DNA of 64,000 bases from positions 8,191,057-8,255,056 of the forward strand of contig VZDJ01004378.1 of the NCBI GenBank assembly GCA_008694505.1, written 5' to 3'. Below the pieces are notes generated by a model. It saw only the letters and a list, made by a program, of their open reading frames with translations. It had not been told where the DNA came from and ran no database searches. This document shows positions 23,204 to 34,949 of this stretch, one piece after another (the stretch's first letter is position 1; every line of letters starts with the position of its first letter). A program made the position numbers and the translations under genes. The DNA is from Cyanoderma ruficeps (Eukaryota; Chordata; Aves; Passeriformes; Timaliidae).

Positions 23204-26200
23204 AAAGATTCAACAGCTACACCTGCAAAAATGGAAACAAATCGATGTTGTTCTTGACTTTAATACAAACAGACATTCAGAAAAAATAAAGATGTTTTTG
23301 CATTGCCTTTTTTCACTCAATGTTCTGTGGTATATGTACTTGGATCAAGCTTCCAAACCAGTCTCACCTGATCAAAATCCAGGCTATCTCATCCTCCTGC
23401 TTTTGACCTCCAAGGAATCAAGTATGGAAAACCAGAAAGAATTGCTATAAGAGAAATGTTTGTGAGGGGGATCCAACTGCTTCAAGTCTATTTCTTTTTG
23501 GTGCAAAGTGAGTTCCCATGATATTGCAAAAGGTGCAGCACTGCATTTTTCCAAGAGGTAGTGTTCCAAGATGGTTGCAGAATACTTTGTGAAATCCCAT
23601 CCTTCCCCATCTATTTTCATAGTTTTATTTCAATCATGTTTGGGGGTTTTATTCAGTAGAGGCAAGCTGGCTAAAGCTAGCTAGAAATAGATTTTTTCCC
23701 TCTGAAAAAGAAATTCACTTTTTTCTGTCAAAGACCAAAACAAATATATTTTTTCTACATTATTTTTTCAATGAAGTAGAAGATTCTGATGCTCTGCCGA
23801 GACAGATTTTAAGATGATCATAGAATGTTTCCTTCCTCCAAATTGATGAGAACTTGCTAGATAATTGACACTTATAATTTCATTTAGCTAAAACCACCAT
23901 TTCATTGAAAAAAGCCATTTCAGTAGGGTTTTTTTATAATTTAAGAATCAAGATTTCAGACCAGGTAAGAATCAGGCTGTAAAATATTTTTTCTGCCCAT
24001 GACTATTTTTCACATTTTATCTGAAAGAATTTGCCATCCCAGTTACAATATGTGACCCAAACAATCACTGTGAGGGCATATTGAGGACTAAGAAAGGTTT
24101 TGGAGCATGTGAAGTAGCTAAGTGTTGCTTGCCGAGGCTGGGTGTGTCCCACTTTAGGGACAGAGAGAGAGCAGGCAGACACAGCAGCAGTGGGGAACAA
24201 GCTCTTTTACCTTTTTTACAATTTCACTACTTTATACATTTGTACAGAGGTCCAGAGATTGGCTACAGAGGTCACCACCTCATAACCTGTATGGTGGACA
24301 TCACCATCAATCAATTCTTCTCTCAGAGGAGAAGAATGCAAACATTCTAAGAATAAACTTTGTTTACATGAAGGTTACGTGAGAACAGAGACAGAAGGCA
24401 GAAAACTGAGGGTAACGGCTAAGAAAATGCCAATGGAGGAGTGTTTAATGGAAACAGTATACATAATCTGTAAAAAATCACTTTTTAAATGTTTCTGCCC
24501 CCAGAAGGCCTTTTTTCTCTGCGTAATACCATTTACCATGATCTGTTGGGGTCTTGAGCTCTAACAGATGACTACTGACAATGCAGTGTGGTGATTTAAA
24601 ACGAGGTGAACGTCAGTTCTTTGTTTCCTTTCCTCAGTTGAAGGCTATGACTGCCATTGCAAAGGCACTAAAAAGCAGCCTGTTAATGCTGCATCAGGCA
24701 CTCCAACACACAAGGCTTCAAACAGCCTAAACTGCCTCTGAAGGGATGATGAAACACTTGTGAACTACAGGTAAGGCAAGCTGGCTGCTTCCCAGTAGAG
24801 GCTGCTGTGATAACTTCCAGCAGAAGGCTATTCTGCTCCACAGGACTACCATGTCATGGACACTGCAGCTCCTTGCTCAGCAGCCGTGATTCAGAGCCTA
24901 CACACCACATCCACCCCAACAGAAAATTTTCTGTGATAAAGCTGTTTGTCATTATGGTTGTTTTGTCATGCTGTATGTTTTGTCAATATATTTCCATAGA
25001 AAGCAGTAGAAAATAAGATAACAAAAATGACAAAATGTACTGAAACGATTCAAAATGTGTGCTGCTGTGTAAATTTGGACCGCAATTACAGAGTTTTTTG
25101 AGAACAAAAAACCAGTTCAGGGTCACCATCATAATGATGCTGCCGGTTCTTTAATTGCTCTGCTTTACACTGATTCAGAAAGTGGTTGAATTAGACCCTT
25201 GTGTTGCATCATGAGGCAAAGCCACTGGACCTTGTGCTCCATCAATTAATATAAATAAACCCTTCGTGGAGAGTTGTGGTGTGCCTGAGAGCCTTCAGTG
25301 TCTCCCATGGCCCCTGGGAGCATTTGTGCTTCCTTTGGCCCGTGTGGTGCCACTTCTCAGCGCTTCCTGCACAGCTCCCTGCTCTGCTTTCTGGCTACAG
25401 GAGAGGACATGCAGGAGTCCTGAGCAATTGCTAGCATGTTCCAGAATCCTGCTCTGTAGATTTGCCATGCTCCAGGGCAAGGAGTGCTGCGTCATGGAAA
25501 TGTCTATCTCCAAGAAGGTTAAGGCAACTGCAACTCAACAAAATTTCCAAGGCAAATTACCTGAGGAAAGGAAACATCTACCACATTACTTGATCTGAAT
25601 AGCGCAAATGTAAAAGCTCTTGAATGCTAAAAAGGTTTCACAACATTTTAAAGAATTGCTCATCGGAAAAGCAAGTTCGGAAAACTTTTTCTTGCAAAAT
25701 AAAGGCTCTCCATTGCCAGCATGCTGACAGTTTAAATGTGCTTCTTCTCATGGTAGTTTATTGCTAGTGGCACTAATGGTTGCTGATCTACCAGTCAATA
25801 TGCACATCACGTTTCTCTTCAGCAGTGGCAGCCACATAAAAGTTTGGCTCATGTATGAATTTTTATGTTACAGAGAAAAAAATAATTCTGCTGTATGCCT
25901 GCCTTCTTCTTCACTTCAGAAAAGCCAATGTGCAAAAAACACGTAAGCAATATCCAGTATTGCATATTAATTAATAACTAAATTTAACATAGAGAGGTAT
26001 TTTCTTTAATATTTTATATGAAATCACTATGAGGAAAATAGCTTACTAATCAAATAAGATTTTCTATCACCCAGAGGAGAAATAAAAACTGTCTTAATCT
26101 CTACTCCATCTATTGAAAATTTAAGATACTTGCCCTTTATTCTCCAAATACTTTTGTAACCTAGCAGTGAATATCTGCATCACAACATATCTAATATTCA

Positions 26201-29089
26201 TGCTGTTTCTCAAGCCATTTCAGGTCCTTCACTTAGCTCTAGAAGTCCTATATCTTGCAATACCCTGCCCTACTCTGCAGTACTCTTGCACTGCTGACAC
26301 TGTGGTAAAATGGCAGATACAGATTGCCATCATTCCTACCATCATTCCGTTCATTCCATGAACACAGCAGTCCAACTTGGTACTGCCAAACTCAGGAGTC
26401 TGACCAAAATCATATTTTGATTTTCAGCAAACACACACTAACTTTGAGAAAGTGTAAGGGAAACCGGAGCCATTATGTGTAGGTATGTACTCATCTTTTT
26501 CTTCTTTGATGATTAGAATAAGTAATAATTTAATATTTGTTATACTCTTGCATCACAGAACATGAAATAATTTATATGATTAACTGATAAAGAAATTATG
26601 GACAAAATAAGTATTTAGAGATATGTAGAACACACTTTTCCTAACTGAAAATCTACCTCACATTCTTCAGTGATGGAAAATGTGTCTCATTATCCCTGCT
26701 TTTAACTACTATGGCAAAAAAATCAGAAGATTTAAATATAATCTACCACCCATTAAGAAAAAAAATACAGTAATAATCACTCAACCCTGATGACTGGTAG
26801 AGTAAAATTTTGCAAATCTATTTTTAATCTTGAGGGAAGCACTTTTCCCTTTTTGACTTCTCTAGGCTGTCCTAGTTCACATCACCCCAGGCCTCTAATC
26901 CATCTGGCCTATAGGTGACTCTATCACTGCTACCCATCATCTGTGACAATTTCATAAAAGCTGTGGTATATATAGGAAGAACAAGAAAAAACAACATAAG
27001 AAATTCTGGTTGATCTTTCCTTCCTAAAGAATCAAGAATAACTTAATTACTGACTTTTCCTGCTTTCTAAATAAAATAAAAAGAAGCAAATGAAAAAAAT
27101 TAATTCTCTTGTTCTTCAAAGACACATTCTTGAGCAAGGTAAAATCCTTGTTGGATCAACAGCTTGGAATAGAGAACAAAAATGGTGTACTTTATTATTT
27201 TTTTAGATTGATACCTTGTCACCAGTAGGAATTCTTGTTTGGTTAATTCCACAATTTTACTTTTTCTCTTGTGTGTTTTCCTGCTCGGAATTTTCCCCAG
27301 ATTTCAGTGGGGAGTGACTTAAAATGCATAAAAATCTAAAACAAAAAAACCCAAAAACCAAAACCAAACAAACAACAACAAAAAGAAAAGTTGCCACTTC
27401 ATTCCCCAGGCTCCTCACTTGGTATTCTCCAGCCCCCTCCAAGCTGGCCATCAGTGTCACTAGCAGTGAAAGTGAGAACCACAGGGTTGCTGATGCTAGC
27501 ACCTCTGTGTCAATTGCTGCAATATCCAGTGCCCTTGGGATGAGAACATTTCTCCAAGCTGCAAGTCATTAATGCCACTGTTAAGGGTCCTCCTCAAAAA
27601 GCCATTGACAGAAAAAAGAGAGTGCTCTTCCTACAGCCAATAAAAATAAAATGCAGCATATGGGAAAATTAGGCAATTGCAAGAACAGAAAGGCACATTT
27701 AAGTATGACTTAACCCTTTGGGTGTCCAGCATAAGTACTGCACCTGTGAAGAAAAGCAAGAACTGGGATTCTTCTGAATGTACGTAATGCTGAAGCACTT
27801 GTCAAAAAATTTGCATAGAAATGGGCACACCTGAAGTTCTGTTTATGTAAACTTTTCAAGAGTAACAGTCAATCCTTGTCTGAAAATAATGTAGGACTTA
27901 ATTTTCTACAGAAATTTCTAGATTTCATGGTCTTTACTAAGATGGTCATAACTTCTCATCTCTCTGGCACTTCAACCCAGTATCTCAAAACCACAACCTG
28001 TATTAAAAAAGGAAGAAAAAAAAAAAAGAAGAAACATCCTAAAATACTGGTGTTGTTAGCTATTTTCCTGTGATAATGTCCCTAATTTTCATTTTCTAAA
28101 TCACCACTAATAGGGCTGAATAGTCAGTTGGAGGATAACCTCATCTCAGATCATTTCCTTTCACTGGAATTCTTCAGGATGGAGTGGTGGAAAAGAAAAG
28201 CAAGGAACTTCTACAAGCTGCAGGTGCGAGATAGGTGAAGTTGCCATTACCCATATCCACTGAGATTAAAGTATAATTGTTACATATTACTGGACAGCAA
28301 GTAATTATGCCGCAGTTCATTGGCCATGAGAAAAATCTGATTTTGGAAAAAAAGCAAAATTGTTTCCAAGTTCCTCCAGCAATATAAGTTTACAGCTGTG
28401 ACAAATTACCTATCTATCTGAGCATTCCCTTAAATCAATCAGTGGCTTTTTCAGTTATTTTAAACATTGATATAAATCAGAACACAACAGCTTTATCTAC
28501 ACCCAATGCTGCAGACACAATGTTGATAAACACAATATACAATCTGGATTGGATAACACTGATTCCTTCCTCCCATTCTCACTCTTCCCAGAGAAAATAA
28601 TCAAAAGCCAGTTCCTGCACTAAAAATAGTAAATACAACGAGATGGATTAAGAAAGGAAGTCTTTCTCAGTATTTCTTTATGATTTATTAAGTAAAGGAT
28701 GTTTTAATCTGGAATACTGAATAATAACAATAAGGCATTTACAAACATCAGAATTTTTTTTATTAATGAAATGTATATAATAGAATGGAATGGAAAATGT
28801 CATTATGCAATGCATTATGAAGTTACAAAAATACATTAATTGAATAAATAAAAAATTTAATTGACTGATAAGCTGCATGATGAAGTTTTAACTTAAACTT
28901 AGATCCTCAAAACAAAAGAAATTACTATACGTCAGGAGCTGAATATTTTAATATAAATTTAGTAAGAAAATTTATTAGGGACAGAGAAAAAAATTCACGG
29001 TTGATAATGTAAATTTTATATATATTTTTAAGGAGCTCTCAGAGAAAAAAAATCCTAAAATTAATGTCACAAATTGTGAATCTGAAATT
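23204..29089. other. Intergenic, no gene recognised
   Basis: No mobile element or gene identified. A GC-richer block at 25266-25598 holds a 110-codon plus-strand frame and an overlapping 72-codon minus-strand frame; neither has a known motif. An A-rich run with AAAC/AACA units lies at 27336-27388, and an A run at about 28018-28028. Poly(A)-like runs are not preceded by a recognisable retroposon. Confidence 0.5.
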
Positions 29090-29328
29090 GAACTGAAAGA
29101 GGGTAGGTTTAAATTTTATATTATGAAGGAATTCTTTCCTGCGAGGGTGGTGAGACACTGGATCAGGCTGCCCAGAGAAATCGTGGATCCCTGGAAGTGT
29201 TCAAGGTCAGGTTGGATAGGGCCTTGGGCATCCTGGTCTAGTGCCTGGCATCCCTACTCATGGCAGAGGGGCTGGAACTACATGATGTGAAAGGTCCCTT
29301 CTAACTCAAACCATTTTATGATTCCATA
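29090..29328 (+). mobile_element. CR1 LINE 3' end fragment
   Basis: Plus-strand CR1 3' end, about 240 bp. It starts near GAAAGAGGGTAGGTTTAA, passes through GAGGGTGGTGAGACACTGGA and GTTCAAGGTCAGGTTGGATA, then GGTCCCTTCTAACTCAAACC, and finishes with TTTTATGATTCCAT, the worn terminal repeat. It is 5' truncated, as most CR1 copies are, and contains no intact coding. Confidence 0.93.
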
Positions 29329-30937
29329 AATCCAAATTCTACTTCACAAATAAAAGCACTGGAAGTACCTTTTTTCTCTGCAAGCTATCCTTAAACTAGT
29401 TGTTTCTGTGAAGAAACTTTCTTCTGCGTGTACTGTTCTGTAGTTTTCTTCTTCAAGATTTCTTGCACATTCCTCTGAAACATTTAGAATAGAATGGTAC
29501 TGGAAACAAGACACAGGCCTTGATAGCCTGTTCCTTTCTTGTTAGTTCCTTTCATCTTGCTGTATCTTTGCCTATCTGTGTGTGGGGCTGCACTAGAACG
29601 TACGCAATGAACACAGGGTATATTTCTTGCTTACATTCCATCCATATCCTCTGCAGCTGCTTCTGCAACTGCCTGTAACACAAACCTGTTATACCACACC
29701 CCTTGATTGCTTCTGCATTGGCCAAAATGATAATTATATGTGTCTAGTAGGATGTAGCTGAATGAAAGTCTTATGAAAAAGGTTCTCACACTGAAGGGGA
29801 GAAAGGAAACAAAACTGAGGTAGGGGTCTCAGATCTGCTGCTTGGGCTCATCTCTACTTAATTCAAATACTAAAGAACTCCTGGATTAGGTGAGAAGCAA
29901 TGGACGTGTAAAAAAATGTTATGATCAATAAAAAATGAAGGTAAAAATCTCTTCGATGGGAATAATTGCAGTGCTGGAATGTATATGGAAAAACAATCAA
30001 CGTTTAGACATACTTATGATATGAATAAACTTTCCCAGTATTATCCAGGAAAACAATTTACTTTTCCAAAGTGTTGCTCGCTGGAATTCTCCGGTTCTAA
30101 AATTAACTGAAACTTTCAAAATCAATTACTACCTACCAGCTAGTTTACAATCCAGATGCCTTAGGGAAATGGAAACATCCATGTTCTGATAATTCAGGTA
30201 TGAACTTCAGGACTGACAGATCTGATGGAAGCTATCATGATTAGCCTTATCTATATTTTCTTGTTTATTACAGCCATTTGCTTCTTCAAGAAAATACTCC
30301 TGTCTGCCTGCAGCATAGCTTAGAGTTACAGTAAAAGTAACCTGTTTTTTCTCACCTTACACAAGCAGACTAACTCAACAATCATTACACAGAACAGGCA
30401 TGGAGAACAGAAACTCAGAATGTCTCATCAACAATGTCATATTCTCAATTCCTGTAAATCCTTTTGAACAGGACTTCTACAGTCAAAAATAACCAGTTAG
30501 ATTATTCAATATGAAAGATGAGTCATTTTAAAATATTGCTTTACTCTGTAAAGTGATTTGGGACGCAACCAGCCACAAATGGATACTGACTGTTGCAGTC
30601 TAGTTTCTGCTGGATTGACTTGCACTCTGATTTGAACAACCTTGATTCCTACTGAAGCCAAATGGAGATTCAAATGTTCAAATCCTTGAAAAATCAGGCC
30701 ACATCTAAGAGTGCTGATATTCTCTAATCCTTCCTGTCCTTGCATGCTTCTTAATTCACAAAGGGTATAGCAATATCTTTGAACATACTCTGTAGATTTT
30801 CTGGTGATTAGATTCCCAGTCACAGTATTTCCTCTGGTTTTATGTCAACCATGGACTAGATCTGAAGTGTCAGTACGGGGGTGACAAGTAATAGAAATAC
30901 GTGGCAACGTCTGGCATCCATAAAAATCAGTTTAACA
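29329..30937. other. Intergenic, no gene recognised
   Basis: No recognisable repeat. The 105-codon minus-strand frame at 30506-30823 has no known motif. Confidence 0.5.
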
Positions 30938-31434
30938 CGCAGGGTGGTTTGACCTTGGCTAAATGCCAAGTGCCCACCAAAGGCATGTTGTCACTCCCCT
31001 ACAGCTGAAAAGGGGAGAAAAAAAGAATCAAAGGCTCCTGGGTCAGGATAAGGACAGATCATCCATTGATTACTGTCATAGGCAAAACAGGCTTGACTTA
31101 GGGAATTAATTGAACTTATTAACAGTCAAATCAGAGAAGAATAATGAGAAATAAAAAAAATCTTAACAATACCTTCTCCCCTCTCCTTCCTCCTTCTCGG
31201 GCTCTACTTTATTCCCAGTTCTCTGCCTGCTCCCCTGCAGAGGTGCAAAGGGGTAGGGAATGGGGACTGTTGTCAGTTCATCACAGGTTTCAATGTGGTT
31301 CATTGAAGAACTTCTGACAAGCTGCAATTCCTCACAAGCTGCTCCAGCACGGGTCCCCCACAGGATCACAAGCCCTGCCAGCCAACTTGCTCCAGTGTGG
31401 GATCCTCTCTCCATGGGGACACTCCTGTCATCTT
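30938..31434 (-). mobile_element. Partial retroviral LTR, family of 51006-52065
   Basis: The left part matches the LTR at 51006 block by block: GGGTGGTTTGACCTTGGCTA, then a GATCATCCATTGATTACTGTCAT segment with AAAACAGGCTTGACTTAGGG, a C/T-rich region, GTCAGTTCATCACAGGTTTC, and the repeated GCTCCAGCACGGGTCCCCCA / TTGCTCCAGTGTGGG units. It is shorter than the 1,060-bp copy, lacking several repeat units and the far end. It abuts the plus-strand ERV LTR at about 31435, so that element may have inserted into it or a rearrangement joined them. Minus-strand sense is inferred by comparison with the 44820-45292 copy. Confidence 0.8.
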
Positions 31435-32038
31435 TGGCTGGACTGGGTCTGACTGAGACAAAGTTCATTTCCCCAAGCAGCCCTCACAGTGCTGTGCTGT
31501 GCACTGGTAGCTGGAGAGATGCTGATAACACACCTGGGTTCTGATAACACACCTGGGTTCTGGCTGCAGCTGAGCAGCACTGGCACAGCATCAGTGCTGT
31601 CTTCCCAGCTTTCCATCCCCCCACCAGAAAGATGGGCAAGATATCAGGAGGGGACACAACTAGGACAGCTAACCCAAATTTACCAAAGGGATATATTCCA
31701 TACCATTTGATTTTGACTCAGATAAATGCATAGAAAATGAGGAAGAAAAGGGAGGCATTCATTATTTACAATATTTGCCTTCTTGAGCAACCACTCACCT
31801 GCTGAAGCCCTGCTTCCCACAAAGTGGCTGGACAACACATGCTGCTCGGAAGTACAAAATAAAATCTTTAGGGTTTTTTCCTTTGCTTCTGCATGCAACA
31901 TTTTGCTTTAGTAAACTGCCGTATCTCGATCTATGAGTTGTTTTCCATTTTATTGTCTCTCTTCTATGCAGCTGAATAGGAAGAGTGGTAGAGCATCTTG
32001 GTGACCACTTTGTGTCCAGTCAAAGTCAATCTTCCACA
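31435..32038 (+). mobile_element. 5' LTR of an endogenous retrovirus (ERVK-like), internally deleted
   Basis: Plus-strand LTR recognised from its U3 (GGGGACACAACTAGGACAGC, then ACCAAAGGGATATATTCCAT) and from its position directly before a primer-binding site. It ends CTTCCACA at 32038, eight bases before that site. U3 carries a 19-bp tandem duplication at 31522-31559. The segment between U3 and U5 (31730-31960) is poorly conserved and the TATA region is not clear, so it is degraded. The left boundary is approximate and no target-site duplication was found. A 3' LTR is missing from the window, so the provirus is truncated. Confidence 0.78.
31522..31559 (+). repeat. 19-bp tandem duplication in LTR U3
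   Basis: Two exact adjacent copies of CTGATAACACACCTGGGTT, at 31522-31540 and 31541-31559. Probably a local duplication specific to this copy, because only one such unit is expected in the family as I remember it. Confidence 0.9.
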
Positions 32039-32046
32039 GTCCTTTT

Positions 32047-32064
32047 TGGTGCCTAACATGAGGC
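32047..32064 (+). promoter_or_regulatory. Retroviral primer-binding site, lysine-tRNA type, decayed
   Basis: TGGTGCCTAACATGAGGC lies just downstream of the LTR end. It matches the primer-binding site complementary to the 3' end of tRNA-Lys (Lys1,2 type) at 14 of 18 positions, and all four differences are transitions of the kind expected from CpG decay and ageing. A lysine primer is characteristic of betaretrovirus-like (ERVK) elements. Confidence 0.72.
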
Positions 32065-32232
32065 TAGACAATGGCAGTTTTATATTAAGCATGCTATAGG
32101 TAATTATTGAATAGAATGTACATGGTGTTTGTCAGCTGCAGCGCTTATCTCTTTATTTTGCAGAGTTTGGGAACAGATTAGTACAAGCAATGGCTCTGTG
32201 CTTTGCCCTAACACTGAAAGCCTTGCTGTGTT

Positions 32233-32266
32233 GGGGGAGAGATCTTGTGGAGATGATCTCTCTCCC
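32233..32266 (+). repeat. Hairpin in retroviral leader
   Basis: A 12-bp stem with one G-T pair: GGGGGAGAGATC (32233-32244) against GATCTCTCTCCC (32255-32266), with a 10-base loop. It lies about 170 bases after the primer-binding site, where retroviruses place dimerisation and packaging structures. That role is only a guess. Confidence 0.6.
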
Positions 32267-32718
32267 TCTACTCAGGGTTGATGTAGATTTTTTTATGCAG
32301 GCTGTCATGATCCTTTTTCATGCTTATGTGCATTTTTAATACTATTGTTTCATACTGCTGGTGTATTACAGGGTTTGGTGGAATGTGGTGTCATCCTGGT
32401 ATAACACAAAACAAGTTTTGGGTGAGAAGATATTGAAATGTGTCCTAAAATAGGCAGTCTGTGAGTAACAGTGTATGGGAGGATTTGGGCAGGTTCCTAT
32501 GGTGATTGTCACCTCCCGTTACCTAGGACTTAACACCTGAACAGATGATCAACCCTGACAAATTCACTGTCAGCTGCTGGAGGGGTGCCTCATCTACTCT
32601 AGGGAAAGCCAGCAGCCTCCAGCACTGCACTGGGCCTGGCCTGTGCCTGTCCAGGCACAGTTCAGTGCTCTCAAGGGGCTGTAATTGAGGCAGGAACCCA
32701 AACTGCATTTAGGACTCT

Positions 32719-32904
32719 ATGGCTGAGATAGGGATGGAAAAAACAACAACTACAGTAACTGCTGAAGAAGGAGCAGGAGAAGAATCAGAAAATGAAGGAT
32801 CTGATCAAGCCAGTCCTTCAACAAAGAAATTGAAGAAAGTAGTAAGGCAATACAAAGAGAAAGTCAGTAATTATCCAGTCCCTGACTTTATCAGAATTCT
32901 CTGA
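32719..32904 (+). pseudogene. Truncated 61-codon frame in ERV internal region
   Basis: An ATG-initiated frame of 61 codons with a composition unlike the chance frames around it: a short N-terminus with TTTTVT, an acidic Glu/Ser/Gly block at residues 15-31 (EEGAGEESENEGSDQ), then a basic SPSTKKLKKVV segment from residue 33 and a YPVPDF motif near the end. It follows an ERV leader, so it may be the start of the Gag-region frame of this family, cut short by a stop at 32902. The alternative, a host exon, is not excluded. No recognised domain. Confidence 0.45.
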
Positions 32905-34179
32905 CTATTTATAGCAGCAAAGCTGGAAATTGCTAAGATAACTGCAATATTTCTGGAATTGTGTCATAATGTCACTTGGAAAATGGTAGAATAAGTCAGC
33001 TAAATAGTAATTTTTATATCTTATTGTGGTTATCTATTTTAGTATCTTCTTCATACATATTATGGCTGCCAGAATAGCATGTGAAAATAAATAGTGCCTG
33101 TCAAATATACCTGCAAATATTATTATCAAATTTAGAGCAAAATGCCTGAGGAGAGTGGTATGAAACACACACTTCAACTTTTTTTTTTACTTTTTTAATG
33201 AACTATGCTTTTATATGCTATTTGCTTGAATACAGAGATATGATTGATGTCAGTCATTTTCAGACTGGATGTAGCACTTCAAATATCTTCTGCTGAAATG
33301 CTTTTGCCTCTTTTGACAGTGATGCACATCTGATACATATGAACCCTGGACAGCATTGCAACATACAATAAGGCCTGTGAAAAGCCAGAGAAATGCACTA
33401 CTGAGAAAGTTGCATCTGTGCTGACATTGTATAAAAAAGGAAGTATGAGAACTCTGCATTGATAATGAGTACAGAACACCTGAATATCAGCAGTCAGTAG
33501 TTAATAAAAATTCAGAGTTTTGTTTTGAGTCCATTGAAAGCAGGATGACAGAAGAAGCTATGACAGCAGGAAGAGAAGCTGTCAAAGGAGCACCAATGTG
33601 TAATGAGAGAAGACATTTCAGAAAATAGAATATGCCTCCATTTCTGCTTGTCAGGATTCATTGGGGCTAAATAGGTCTGAATTCACTGCTCAAAATGGAC
33701 AGTGTACACTGATGACTAGTAGCAACCAGCTGTTCTTTAACTACAAATTCATCTTGGAATAGAATGCATGCCCAAGCACTTCCAGAGCACAATGTCTGGT
33801 TGCATAAGACTCTCCTTTCATGGTGATTAACATGATTGTCAAGCATTTACCAGCACTGGCTCTGTGACCCATTTACACAGGGGAAAATATTTATTATTGA
33901 AACACAATTTCTCTCCTTTTTATAGCACGTGCTCAAAAAGGAGTTAGTGCTTCCTTTTTTTGGCTTGCAAAATTGATGTGTCCCTTGGAGTAAATTCATT
34001 ACTGGGAAAATATGGAAACATGCAAAGAAATACACGGAACAGCTCCTAACACTAGACAGCTATAGACTATTACCTATGTCAGGAAAGTGCCATTTGAGTT
34101 AAATATAGTGTAAATACAATTTATTTTTGCATTGTGTCTTTCAAGTAGAAATCAAGAAAATACATTCTTTTATCCCTAT
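32905..34179. other. Intergenic, no gene recognised
   Basis: AT-rich, no recognised repeat or gene. Overlapping minus-strand frames at 33250-33479 are shadows of each other without motifs. Confidence 0.5.
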
Positions 34180-34223
34180 TGTTATAAAAATCAGGACACA
34201 GATCTCTTAATCAAGATCTAAAC

Positions 34224-34229
34224 TTTATT
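34224..34229 (-). promoter_or_regulatory. LTR polyadenylation signal
   Basis: TTTATT on the plus strand, AATAAA on the LTR sense strand, about 45 bp before the LTR 3' end. Confidence 0.65.
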
Positions 34230-34475
34230 AAAATGAAGATTAGATAGATTATAGAGATCTTGAACAAAAAGCAACAAAAAGATAATACAAAAGAAAGAAA
34301 AAATAAAACAAGCAAAAACAACAAGATGACACAATTTGGCCGAATTTTCATGAATCTGACAAAAATTCCTGTCACAGCAGAGTTCAAGTTCGATCGAACT
34401 GGGAGGCGGATATCAGACCAGCCCGCGCTGGGTCCGTGATCATCCACACTCCGACATGTGGTTTCCAAAGTCCAG

Positions 34476-34483
34476 TTTTTATA
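34476..34483 (-). promoter_or_regulatory. LTR TATA box
   Basis: TATAAAAA on the minus strand, followed by CTGGACTTTGG. The sister LTR has a very similar TATAAAAAAGGGGACTTTAC at 10018, supporting a shared core promoter. Confidence 0.65.
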
Positions 34484-34690
34484 CGGTTTATTTTTCCTCG
34501 GGCCAGGATTTTCTTTTGGAAACGGCGTTCTCATTCAGGTTCTGATGGTGTTTTGCCGAACCTGAATGGGGTTCCGAGGGTTTGGCTCAGCCTGCTTTCA
34601 GTTGCAGAGAGGGTCCCTGTCCCCAGACATCCAGATGTAAGTTTTCGGGGTCCCCTCCTGAATAGGAGCAGTTTTGGCTGTTTTGATCCA

Positions 34691-34816
34691 GGGATGGGCT
34701 CACTCTCCTCTGAAAGCCTCAAGTATAATCTTAGCTGTTGAGGGCTGTGAGGACTGAGCCATTCGGTCTGGGGATGGGCCCATTTTCCTCTGAAAGCCCG
34801 ATGTGAGGACTGAGCT
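34691..34816 (-). repeat. Imperfect tandem duplication in LTR U3
   Basis: Two related blocks, 34691-34760 and 34771-34816. Both open with GGGATGGGC(T/C)CA..CTCCTCTGAAAGCC-like sequence and close with GAGGACTGAGC(C/T). The second block lacks about 24 internal bases. U3 repeats of this sort often act as viral enhancers. Confidence 0.75.
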
Positions 34817-34949
34817 GGCATGTTCTTTTCATTTGTAGATTTGGCCCTGCATTCTTCCACGATCGCCTCTTGCCTCTTGCCTGTATTTTCTAACAACTTT
34901 AAGAGTTTAATTTCTCAACCCCCCCAATCAATCTGTATCATTAATAACA

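Larger units (their letters stand above)
32039..32904 (+). mobile_element. Endogenous retrovirus leader and start of internal region
   Basis: Internal sequence following the 5' LTR: an 8-base spacer, the primer-binding site (32047-32064), then an untranslated leader of about 650 bases with a hairpin at 32233-32266 and a short frame at 32719. I recognise the leader as that of a repeated avian ERV. Homology stops soon after 32904; no protease, reverse transcriptase, integrase or env sequence follows, so most of the provirus is gone. Confidence 0.72.
34180..34949 (-). mobile_element. Solo LTR, family shared with 9455-10265
   Basis: A 770-bp solo LTR on the minus strand. The ends are TGTTAT on one side and ATAACA on the other, a 6-bp terminal inverted repeat. 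The 5-bp repeat CCTAT flanks it at 34175-34179 and 34950-34954. On the minus strand the order is U3 with a partly duplicated block, TATAAAAAC, then a T-rich R-U5 with AATAAA near the 3' end. CpG content is high at about 34380-34560, unlike the flanks. The 121- and 107-codon minus-strand frames here are LTR sequence, not genes. Confidence 0.92.

Noticed and set aside
25266..25598. 110-codon frame in a GC-richer block
   Set aside because: No known motif, and an overlapping frame on the other strand is similarly open, suggesting composition rather than coding.
34531..34896. 121-codon minus-strand frame
   Set aside because: Within the LTR U3, including its internal duplication; not a coding region.
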